Positions 1 through 7,150 of a DNA stretch of 13,814 bases are shown piece by piece. The notes beneath the pieces are model-generated. The model was not told where the DNA came from, made no database searches, and worked only from the letters and a program-made list of their open reading frames with translations. Both the position numbers and the translations under genes were made by a program. The DNA comes from Candidatus Aquidulcis frankliniae (lineage in GTDB: Bacteria; Chloroflexota; Limnocylindria; Limnocylindrales; Limnocylindraceae). The DNA lies in assembly GCA_009925905.1 (NCBI GenBank), contig RFPZ01000033.1:1-13814 (forward strand), in the 5' to 3' direction. Position 1 is the stretch's first letter; each line of letters begins with the position of its first letter.

Positions 1-1212
1 GTGTCGGCGCTCAAGGTTCGCGATGATGCCCTCGAATGCGGCTTTGTAGGTATTCGTGTAACTCGAGTTCTCATAGGTGACCGTGTAGCGATCCTCGCGT
101 TCTGCATGCAGCAGGTAGTTCAGCGCACCCTTCGGTAGATCGCCGAGCGGTGTCTTCGGGTTCCACTTGTTCGCCTTCATCGCAGCCGTAACGACCTTCA
201 AGTACCAGCTCCCCTCTGGCGACCGAGACCATGGGATGAGGCCACCATTCAGCACCGACTTCTCAGGATCAATCACTCGCTCTTCGTCGACCTCGAGGCG
301 GAAGCCAAGTCCTGTACAGGTTTCACATGCACCGTGTGGGGAGTTGAAGCTGAACGAGCGAGGCTGCAGGTCATCGATCACCGTGCCGTCGTAGGCACAG
401 CCGAGCTTCTCGCTGAAGAGCCGCTCCTCAAAGGCTGGCTTCTCCTTCTCGGCGGGTGCTGGGGCAACAATGGCAAGCCCCTCGCCCAGTTTGATCGCCG
501 TCTCCACAGAGTCGGCGAGCCGGCTGCGATCAGGGATCGGCAGAGGCTTCCCCTTCTCATCGACGGGATGTTGCACCACAAAGCGATCAACAATGACCTC
601 AATGGAGTGGCGCTTCTTCTTGTCGAGCTTCGGCAGATCATCGGCGTTCAAGTCGTACTGGATGCCATCCACTCGCACACGGCTGAATCCCGATTTACGA
701 GCCGCCTCATACATGCGCTCTCCTTCGCTCTTGCGATCACGCAGGAGAGGTCCGAGCACAAGGATGCGTGTGCCGTCTGGGAGCTTCAGGATCTCTTCCA
801 CGATCTGGTCGAGCGAGACGCGACTGATAGGGCGGTCGCACTTTGGGCAGTGTGGAGTGCCGGCACGGGCGTAGAGCAGCCGGAAGTGGTCCCAGATCTC
901 GGTAATCGTGCCGACGGTTGAACGCGGATTGCGCGACGAGCCCTTCTGGTCAATGGAGATTGCTGGCGAGAGTCCATCAATCGAATCAACGTCGGGCTTC
1001 TCCATCTGCCCGAGGAACTGTCGCGCGTAGGCAGAGAGGCTCTCAACGTAGCGGCGCTGCCCCTCGGCGTAAATGGTGTCGAAGGCGAGGCTCGACTTAC
1101 CTGAGCCAGAAATGCCAGTGACGACGACAAGCTGGTCGCGTGGAATATCGAGATCGATCCCCTTCAAATTGTGCTCGCGTGCGCCGCGAACGGAGATCTT
1201 GCTCTGTCCCAC
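1..1212 (-). CDS. uvrA: UvrA, excinuclease ABC subunit A (N-terminal 404 residues; C-terminal part beyond the left edge)
   Basis: UvrA is the damage-sensing ATPase of nucleotide-excision repair; as a dimer it loads UvrB on damaged DNA. The frame is open from a GTG start to the window edge. Visible: the N-terminal GAREHNLK signature (residues 10-17), Walker A GISGSGKS (33-40), the DTIYAEGQRRYVESLSAYAR block that follows it, the SPAISIDQK and NPRSTVGT segments, a CPKC pair (122-125), and SFNSPHGAC leading into CETC (296-299). The first half of that finger reads CAYD (272-275) instead of CxxC, so one usual cysteine is absent. The start is chosen because GTG at 1212 lies 2 bp after the uvrB stop, has a purine-rich ribosome site, and directly precedes the conserved N-terminus. 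The second ATPase domain is outside the window. Identity is secure; no frameshift is seen. Confidence 0.98.
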   Translation of the reverse strand, partial: MGQSKISVRGAREHNLKGIDLDIPRDQLVVVTGISGSGKSSLAFDTIYAEGQRRYVESLSAYARQFLGQMEKPDVDSIDGLSPAISIDQKGSSRNPRSTVGTITEIWDHFRLLYARAGTPHCPKCDRPISRVSLDQIVEEILKLPDGTRILVLGPLLRDRKSEGERMYEAARKSGFSRVRVDGIQYDLNADDLPKLDKKKRHSIEVIVDRFVVQHPVDEKGKPLPIPDRSRLADSVETAIKLGEGLAIVAPAPAEKEKPAFEERLFSEKLGCAYDGTVIDDLQPRSFSFNSPHGACETCTGLGFRLEVDEERVIDPEKSVLNGGLIPWSRSPEGSWYLKVVTAAMKANKWNPKTPLGDLPKGALNYLLHAEREDRYTVTYENSSYTNTYKAAFEGIIANLERRH

Positions 1213-1214
1213 GA

Positions 1215-3569
1215 CTACCCCCTTCGCTTCGGCCGCTCGCCGCGTCGCTTGATCACATTTGGCGTAACGCTCGGGTCCCAGGTGCGACGTCGCACCGGCG
1301 CGTCCACAACTGCAGTTGGACCTGCATCGGGGATCGTAGCGGTCTCATCCTCATGCTCGTCGCGAAGGCCTGGGAGCCAGTCGGCAGCCGTGTCGAGCGC
1401 TGGGGCGATGAGCGTACGCGCCGCAGCGCCAATCCCCTGGGGGGCCGTCTTTTCAGGAGCGGCACGTCGGTTTCCGCCCTGTGCTTCGCGAGCCGCACGC
1501 TCTGCGGCGCGCTCAATCGCCGTCGCCGCATCCTCTTCCAACACCGCTGTCCGCAGCATGCGGATTTCATCGCGAATGGCAGCGGCACGCTCGAATTCCA
1601 GAGCCTTGGAGGCAATCTTCATCTGCGCCTCTAGCTGCTGCACGAGCTTCTCAATCTCCGAGCGCCCAACTTCGCTCAGGGCACCACCGCGCTTTCCTCC
1701 GGCGTAGGTGTCAGCCTTTTCGGCGACGCTCTTGAGCCGATCGTTCAGGTCACGAATCGGCTTTGAAATCGTAGTAGCGGTGATGCCGTGATCAATGTTC
1801 CACTGCTCCTGAATCGCACGTCGTCGGTCGGTCTCGGAGATTGCAATCTTCATGGAGTCGGTCATCTTGTCCGCGTAGAAGACCACCTCGCCCCCAGTGT
1901 TGCGCGCAGCTCGTCCAACGGTTTGAATCAGCGCCCATGCAGAGCGCAGGAAGCCCTCCTTATCGGCATCCAGAATCGCAACCAGTGTCACTTCAGGGAG
2001 GTCAATCCCCTCGCGAAGAAGGTTGATCCCGACGATCACATCGAATACACCCAGTCGAAGGTCTCGCAAGATCTCGATGCGCTCAAGCGTATCGATCTCG
2101 CTGTGGAGGTAGCGCACGCGAATCCCCGCCTCTTCAAGGTACGACGAGAGCTCTTCCGCCATGCGCTTGGTGAGTGTTGTAACGATCACGCGCTCCTTCT
2201 TCTTGACTCGTCCCTGGATGCGCTCGAGAAGATCGTCGATCTGACCCTTCGTTGGGAGCACGGTGATTTGCGGGTCAACTACCCCTGTTGGCCGAATCAA
2301 CTGCTCAACGACCTTGTTGGCACGTTCGCGTTCGTAACTTCCCGGCGTCGCAGAGACGTAGATCGCTTGCCGCACGCTTGCCTCAAACTCCTCAAAGGTG
2401 AGCGGACGATTGTCCAGAGCGCTAGGGAGACGGAAGCCGAAGTCAACAAGAATCTCCTTGCGGGAACGGTCATTCTTGTACATCCCAACAACCTGCGGAA
2501 TGCTCATGTGGCTCTCATCAACCACAAGAAGCCAGTCGGCTGGGAAGTAGTCAAGCAGCGTCCACGGTCGTGAACCGGGCTCGCGGCGCGAGAGGTGGCG
2601 CGAGTAGTTCTCAATCCCGGAGCAGAAACCGACCTCACGCATCATCTCGAGGTCAAAGGTGGTGCGCTGGCGCAAGCGGGCCGCTTCAAGCACCTTCCCT
2701 GTCGCTTCCAACTCGCGACAACGCCCTTCCATCTCGACCTCAATGTCTCGAATGGCTTCTTTCAACTTGTCGGCCGGCGTCACATAGTGGGTGGCGGGGT
2801 AGATGGTCATCTCGTTGCGCTCCGCAAGGATCTCGCCAGTGAGCGGGTCTACCTCGGCTATGCGCTCCACCTCATCACCGAAGAACTCCACGCGCAGGAT
2901 CGTCTCCTCGCCGGCGGGCTGTACCTCGAGTGTGTCGCCGCGCACACGGAACTTTGCGCGACCGAGGGTGGCGTCGTTCCGTTGGTATTGCAGATCGACG
3001 AGGTGGCGGAGGATGGCATCGCGGCGATATTTCCCCGACTTGCGCACCTTGAGTACGGTTGCGCCGTAGTCGACTGGTGCGCCGAGGCCGTAGATGCAGG
3101 AGACCGAGGCGACGATGATCGTGTCACGGCGCTCGAAGAGCGCCTTCGTAGCAGCGTGCCGCAGTTGGTCAATCTCATCATTGCGGCTCGAGTCTTTCTC
3201 GATGTAGGTGTCGGAGCGTGGCAGATAGGCTTCTGGCTGGTAGTAGTCGAAGTACGACACAAAGTATTCAACGGCATTCTCTGGGAAGAACTCTTTGAGC
3301 TCGGCGTAGAGCTGCGCGGCGAGCGTCTTGTTGTGCGCAAGGACGAGCGTTGGCCGCTGGGTCTGCTGGATGACATTGGCGATAGTGAAGGTCTTCCCCG
3401 TTCCCGTGGCCCCTAAGAGGACCTGGTGATGGAGACCATCGCTGAGCCCCTTGACGAGTCCCGCGATAGCGGTTGGCTGGTCACCCGTGGGGACAAAGTC
3501 GGAGCGCAGGGCGAATGGTCGCCCCGTAGAGGGGGCCACTTCTGCCGTGGGTTCAGTCGATGGATTCAC
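1215..3569 (-). CDS. uvrB: UvrB, excinuclease ABC subunit B, with a C-terminal extension
   Basis: UvrB is the helicase-like subunit that verifies damage and recruits UvrC. Numbered from GTG 3569 (784 residues): Walker A GATGTGKT (53-60), the beta-hairpin region with YFDYYQPEAYLP (about 106-117), the DESH box (351-354), and the motif VI region ending QTVGRAARN (549-557). The UVR domain that binds UvrA/UvrC covers about 634-673. Family members are usually about 660-700 residues; here a 111-residue tail rich in Ala, Pro, Arg and acidic residues follows the UVR domain and ends in a basic KRRGERPKRRG. The reading frame stays open upstream to 3830, but that part lies inside coaE and does not resemble UvrB. 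GTG 3569 overlaps coaE by 17 bp; GTG 3539 (774 residues) is an equally plausible start. Neither has a clear ribosome site. uvrA follows after 2 bp. Confidence 0.97.
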   Translation of the reverse strand: MNPSTEPTAEVAPSTGRPFALRSDFVPTGDQPTAIAGLVKGLSDGLHHQVLLGATGTGKTFTIANVIQQTQRPTLVLAHNKTLAAQLYAELKEFFPENAVEYFVSYFDYYQPEAYLPRSDTYIEKDSSRNDEIDQLRHAATKALFERRDTIIVASVSCIYGLGAPVDYGATVLKVRKSGKYRRDAILRHLVDLQYQRNDATLGRAKFRVRGDTLEVQPAGEETILRVEFFGDEVERIAEVDPLTGEILAERNEMTIYPATHYVTPADKLKEAIRDIEVEMEGRCRELEATGKVLEAARLRQRTTFDLEMMREVGFCSGIENYSRHLSRREPGSRPWTLLDYFPADWLLVVDESHMSIPQVVGMYKNDRSRKEILVDFGFRLPSALDNRPLTFEEFEASVRQAIYVSATPGSYERERANKVVEQLIRPTGVVDPQITVLPTKGQIDDLLERIQGRVKKKERVIVTTLTKRMAEELSSYLEEAGIRVRYLHSEIDTLERIEILRDLRLGVFDVIVGINLLREGIDLPEVTLVAILDADKEGFLRSAWALIQTVGRAARNTGGEVVFYADKMTDSMKIAISETDRRRAIQEQWNIDHGITATTISKPIRDLNDRLKSVAEKADTYAGGKRGGALSEVGRSEIEKLVQQLEAQMKIASKALEFERAAAIRDEIRMLRTAVLEEDAATAIERAAERAAREAQGGNRRAAPEKTAPQGIGAAARTLIAPALDTAADWLPGLRDEHEDETATIPDAGPTAVVDAPVRRRTWDPSVTPNVIKRRGERPKRRG
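1218..1223 (-). promoter_or_regulatory. Ribosome-binding site of uvrA
   Basis: AGGGGG on the minus strand lies inside the last codons of uvrB, 5 bp before the uvrA GTG start. It supports the GTG start and translational coupling of uvrA to uvrB. Confidence 0.7.
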
Positions 3570-4200
3570 CTGGCAAGCATAGGCGGCGCAGCGCCTGGCT
3601 CGCGGCGCGCACGGTCTCAGGCAGCGATCCACTCCCATCAATTGAAACCGCACCGATCGCCGCCATCTCCGCGGGGATCCCCGCCTGTGCGGCATTGCGC
3701 CCTCGGAAATCCTCCTCGCTGCCACCACGGGAGAGGAAGCGGCTTCGGCGGAGGGCCTCGTCAGCATGTAGGAAGAGCGCGCCGTCGAGCTCCGCGGCGA
3801 GCCCGGAACGTCCGAGAGCAATCGCCTCAACGATTAATAGCCGTGCCCCGCGCGCCTCGGCATCTCGGCTTGCTTCGCTGATCGCGTGTCGGACGACTGG
3901 CCACTGCAGATTTTCCAATTGCTGCAGTACTGCAGGATCGGTAAACGCCCGTGCCGCAAGGAGTGCGCTGTCGATGCCCCCGTCTACGCGACGCGCCTCA
4001 GGCACCAACTTAAGGATCTCTTCGCGCAGCGCCGCATTGGTGGAGCGTGCCGCGCGCAGCAGGGCATCCGCGTCTACGTGCTTAACAGCACCGCCGATGG
4101 CCTCTTGCAGCTCGGTGCTCGCAACAAGGGCTCGGGCGAGGCTGCTCTTCCCCGACGCGATCTGGCCTCCGAGGCCCACACGGACGAGTCGGCCGCTCAC
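3553..4200 (-). CDS. coaE: Divergent dephospho-CoA kinase (CoaE-like)
   Basis: CoaE phosphorylates the 3'-hydroxyl of dephospho-CoA, the last step of coenzyme A synthesis in the cytosol. The 215 residues have the family's length and plan: P-loop GQIASGKS (12-19), a DAD motif (43-45) after strand 2, DGGID with an AFTDPAVLQQLE segment (73-96), and an arginine-rich lid with RGRNAAQ (166-172). Several usually conserved positions differ: the TGG before the P-loop is GGQ, the helix HP is WP (100-101), and the PLL(F/V)E segment reads EAIALG (125-130). Position after polA-mutM matches the polA-mutM-coaE order common in bacteria and supports the call. The start is GTG, overlapping the ABC-F stop as GTGA with a strong ribosome site. 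It could be a P-loop kinase with altered substrate, but CoaE remains the best name. Confidence 0.8.
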   Translation of the reverse strand: MSGRLVRVGLGGQIASGKSSLARALVASTELQEAIGGAVKHVDADALLRAARSTNAALREEILKLVPEARRVDGGIDSALLAARAFTDPAVLQQLENLQWPVVRHAISEASRDAEARGARLLIVEAIALGRSGLAAELDGALFLHADEALRRSRFLSRGGSEEDFRGRNAAQAGIPAEMAAIGAVSIDGSGSLPETVRAASQALRRLCLPGESID

Positions 4201-6158
4201 TTCGCGACCTCCCCCTCAAGGGCGAGCCACGCCTCTTCCGCCTGCTGGAGCGCCGCCGTCACGTCGGCAAGTTCGCTCGCGACCTTTGCGAGTTCGGTGT
4301 ACGACGCAATGACATTCGGATCGAGCATCGCAAGTTCAAGATGACCCTTGCGCAGGCCGTGCCGCTCAAGATCAGCTTCAATGGCAGCGCGTCGTCGGCG
4401 GGCCTGCTCCTTACTGAGTCGCTCGGGCTTTGGGGCCGAGCTCGTCTTGGCAGCAGGTGCAGCCGCGGTTAACTGCTTTCTTGGCACGACCGCTGCGTGG
4501 GTAACAAGTGCGCCTGGCGCCCCGAGTCGCCCCGCAACAAGAGCGTCGGCACTCTTCGTCGTCCAACCGTTGGCGACCGCCTCACGCCATGCGGTGTAGC
4601 CGCCATCAAAGGCAGCGACGAGGCCGTCTTCCACGACCCAAAGCGAGGTGCAGATGCGCTCAAGGAGTCGGCGGTCGTGGCTGACAACAAGGAGGGTGCG
4701 CTCCCCATCCAGCAGAAAACGCTCAAGGGATTCGCACGCATCGATGTCAAGGTGGTTGGTTGGCTCATCAAGCAGGAGTAGGTTCGCAGGCATCAGGCCA
4801 AGGATGGCGAGCTCCAGTCGACTGCGCTCACCGCCGGAGAGCACCGCAACCTCCTTGCCGACTGCATCTCCACGGAATAGGAATTTTGCAAGGTGCGCTC
4901 GCGCCTCTGATACCTCAACTGGGACGGCGGTGCGCAACGCATCGAGCACCGTCGCACCTTTCAACCCTGCGGCGCGGACCTGCGCCAAATAGCCAGGCAC
5001 CACGCCGCCCGCCATCTCAACGTTTCCATCAAGCACGGGAAGCAGGCCCGCGATGGTCTTCAATAGTGTTGATTTACCTGCACCGTTCGGACCTACGATT
5101 CCTATTCGTTCCCCACGGCGCAACGCAAGGCTGCGTGCACGAGTGATCTCGACCTGCGCCGGCTCGCGATATCCAATGGATGCTTCGCTGAGCCGCAACG
5201 GCTCGGCTGGGCCACGACCAGCTCCGGCGGCTGCGATGGAGAGGGTGACCGCCTTCCGCTCACGCACCACCGGCTCAATCGCAGCGAGACGGCGCTCATG
5301 CTCATGCATCTTGGCGTACTTGCGATGACTTCGATAGGTCTGAATGAGCTCCCGCTCTCGTTCGATCTCTTTCTCGCGCCGATCAGCATCTCGCTCATCG
5401 CCCTCATCGGCGGCCCCGCGCTGTTTTGCGTAGGAGCTGTAGTCCCCACGGAAGCGCGTCACGTGATGGGCGCGAACCTCCCATACCCGATCGATGACCG
5501 CATCCAAAAATGCGCGATCGTGGCTCGCAACAATGAGTGCGCCGTTCCGTGCGCGCAGCGCCCCCTCAAGCCATTCAATCGCCTGAATGTCGAGATGGTT
5601 CGTTGGCTCGTCGAGCAACAGCAGATCGGGATCGGCGATCACCAGTCGCGCCAGGGCAACGCGGGTCTGCTCACCTCCCGAGAGACGTGCCGGAGCTTCA
5701 CTGTGCCGTGCCGTGGGAAATCCGAGTCCGCGCAACGCCGCACCCACCCGGTCCTCCAGGGCGTACCCGTCAGCCGCGTCGAACTTCGTCCGCGCCTCGG
5801 CGTATTCCGACGAGCCCGCACGACCTTCAATCTCCATTCCGCGCAGTGCGGCGGCCAGGGCAACGATCTCGGCGGCACCACCGATCACGGCGTCAGTGAG
5901 CGTTGCGGCGTTGAGGAGTTCAGGGTCCTGCGCAGACTCTTGAGCGAGCAGGTTGATGCGGAGCCCCTTGGCATGCTGCACACGCCCCTGGTCGGGTGAT
6001 TCAAGCCCGGCGACCATCTTCAGAAGCGTCGTCTTTCCCGCCCCGTTCGGGCCGACCAGACCGATGCGCTCCCCGGCGGCAACACTCAGCGTCACCTCAT
6101 CAAGGATGACGGCGGCGCCGATCTCGCGGCGAACATCGCTCAGCGTAATGATGCTCAT
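4197..6158 (-). CDS. ABC-F family ATPase (two nucleotide-binding domains, no membrane domain)
   Basis: ABC-F proteins are soluble tandem ATPases; most studied members bind the ribosomal E site, and some (Uup) are tied to genome stability. The 653 residues contain domain 1 with Walker A GPNGAGKT (36-43), signature LSGGEQ (159-164) and Walker B/H-switch LLDEPTNHLD (181-190). A charged linker (about 245-302) corresponds to the tRNA-interaction arm. Domain 2 has GPNGAGKS (356-363), LSGGER (440-445) and LLDEPTNHLD (462-471). Both catalytic glutamates (184, 465) are present. There are no transmembrane segments. An Ala-rich hinge (about 555-578) leads to a charged C-terminal region (580-650) likely to form a helical hairpin, as in Uup and several resistance-type members. 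ATG overlaps the mutM stop (ATGA). I cannot assign a subfamily; ribosome rescue/translation factor is the default reading. Confidence 0.95.
   Translation of the reverse strand: MSIITLSDVRREIGAAVILDEVTLSVAAGERIGLVGPNGAGKTTLLKMVAGLESPDQGRVQHAKGLRINLLAQESAQDPELLNAATLTDAVIGGAAEIVALAAALRGMEIEGRAGSSEYAEARTKFDAADGYALEDRVGAALRGLGFPTARHSEAPARLSGGEQTRVALARLVIADPDLLLLDEPTNHLDIQAIEWLEGALRARNGALIVASHDRAFLDAVIDRVWEVRAHHVTRFRGDYSSYAKQRGAADEGDERDADRREKEIERERELIQTYRSHRKYAKMHEHERRLAAIEPVVRERKAVTLSIAAAGAGRGPAEPLRLSEASIGYREPAQVEITRARSLALRRGERIGIVGPNGAGKSTLLKTIAGLLPVLDGNVEMAGGVVPGYLAQVRAAGLKGATVLDALRTAVPVEVSEARAHLAKFLFRGDAVGKEVAVLSGGERSRLELAILGLMPANLLLLDEPTNHLDIDACESLERFLLDGERTLLVVSHDRRLLERICTSLWVVEDGLVAAFDGGYTAWREAVANGWTTKSADALVAGRLGAPGALVTHAAVVPRKQLTAAAPAAKTSSAPKPERLSKEQARRRRAAIEADLERHGLRKGHLELAMLDPNVIASYTELAKVASELADVTAALQQAEEAWLALEGEVAK
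4208..4215 (-). promoter_or_regulatory. Ribosome-binding site of coaE
   Basis: GGGGGAGG on the minus strand lies 7 bp before the GTG start, within the last codons of the ABC-F gene. It fixes the GTG start of coaE and implies translational coupling. Confidence 0.8.
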
Positions 6159-7150
6159 GCCGCCTCTCCCTGGCTCGACGAGCGCCGACGCGCCGCAGCA
6201 CGTTCGCTGTGCGTTGCGCCGACCGTCTCGGGAGTGACCCGCTCACTCCAGCGGGGTCCGCGCACAGCACGTGACGTGACCCCTCGCCCGAGGCCACGAG
6301 GTGCACGCTGACAGGTTCGGCAAACGTGGGTGCCGCGACCACCAACGACCGAGCGGTGAATCGCTGCACCACAGCGGTGACACGGCTCGCCGGTGCGCTG
6401 ATAGACGTCGAGGCGCTCCTGCATTTCACCATCGCCATCCGGAGCCGTGTAGTCGTTTATCGATGAGCCGCGTGCGGCAACGGCCTCGCTGAGCACGCCA
6501 ACGATCGCCAGGTGCAACGCCTCAATCTGCGCGGAGCGCAATGCACTCGCAGGAGTGAGCGGATGGATCTTCGCGCGCCAGAGCGCCTCGTCGGCATAGA
6601 TATTTCCGATCCCAACGATGCAGCGCTGGTCGAGCAGCAGGCTCTTGATTCGTGTCTGCCGATGTCCAATCAGCGAGCAAAGGGCGTCAACGGTGAACGC
6701 CGCCGCCAGCGGCTCAACGCCGTGATCGGCGAGGAGCGGCGCCGAGTGCGGGTCGAGGCTTGAGGCAGCATCACCGTCAGCCCGCTGTGCAACGAGCGCA
6801 ACGCGCCCAAAGGCACGTACGTCTCGGAAGCGAATCTCGCGACCATCGCCCAGCACGAGCGAAAGGCGGGTGTAGGAATCCCGCTCCGCTGTAGCGGGCA
6901 GCACCAGCAGCTGCCCCGTCATACGCAGATGTACGAGGAGCAGGAGTCCGCCCGAGAGTTCCACGATGATCCACTTCGCGCGACGACGCGTACCGAGGAT
7001 GCGTCGACCACGAACCGCCTCAGTGAACGAGGGGGCATCGGGCGTCGAGAGGTTTCGCTCGCGGAAGACGTGTGCGCCTGTAATCGTCGCGCCACTGACG
7101 AGTCGCGCGAGATCACGAACGACAGTCTCTACTTCAGGAAGCTCAGGCAC
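6155..7150 (-). CDS. mutM: Formamidopyrimidine-DNA glycosylase (MutM/Fpg) with a C-terminal tail
   Basis: MutM removes oxidised purines such as 8-oxoguanine and cleaves the strand by beta,delta-elimination. The N-terminus is MPELPEVET, giving the catalytic Pro2 and Glu3 after Met removal. Also visible: the conserved Lys59, the HLRMTGQL segment (74-81), RFRDVRAFGR (107-116), the helix-two-turn-helix core with GIGNIYADEALW (180-191), and a zinc finger with Cys257, 260, 277 and 280 and the RGT arginine (272). After the finger and its CQ ending, a 50-residue tail rich in Arg, Ser and Ala makes the protein 331 residues against the usual 270-290. The start is GTG, required to place Pro2, and overlaps the polA stop by 8 bp; no good ribosome site precedes it, so reinitiation after polA is likely. 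Close relatives such as Nei lack this exact N-terminal and zinc-finger combination. Confidence 0.97.
   Translation of the reverse strand: MPELPEVETVVRDLARLVSGATITGAHVFRERNLSTPDAPSFTEAVRGRRILGTRRRAKWIIVELSGGLLLLVHLRMTGQLLVLPATAERDSYTRLSLVLGDGREIRFRDVRAFGRVALVAQRADGDAASSLDPHSAPLLADHGVEPLAAAFTVDALCSLIGHRQTRIKSLLLDQRCIVGIGNIYADEALWRAKIHPLTPASALRSAQIEALHLAIVGVLSEAVAARGSSINDYTAPDGDGEMQERLDVYQRTGEPCHRCGAAIHRSVVGGRGTHVCRTCQRAPRGLGRGVTSRAVRGPRWSERVTPETVGATHSERAAARRRSSSQGEAA
6163..6171 (-). promoter_or_regulatory. Ribosome-binding site of the ABC-F gene
   Basis: AGGGAGAGG on the minus strand lies 4 bp before the ATG at 6158, inside the end of mutM. It supports that start and coupling with mutM. Confidence 0.7.

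Noticed and set aside
334..921. 195-residue open frame on the plus strand opposite uvrA
   Set aside because: It is antisense to an unbroken, strongly conserved uvrA frame.
1788..2573. 261-residue open frame on the plus strand opposite uvrB
   Set aside because: It is a shadow of conserved uvrB codons; no domain and no convincing ribosome site.
3570..3830. N-terminal extension of UvrB by 87 residues from an upstream in-frame ATG
   Set aside because: The extension lies wholly within coaE in another frame, is Arg-rich without family similarity, and UvrB proteins begin shortly before the FxPTGDQP motif.
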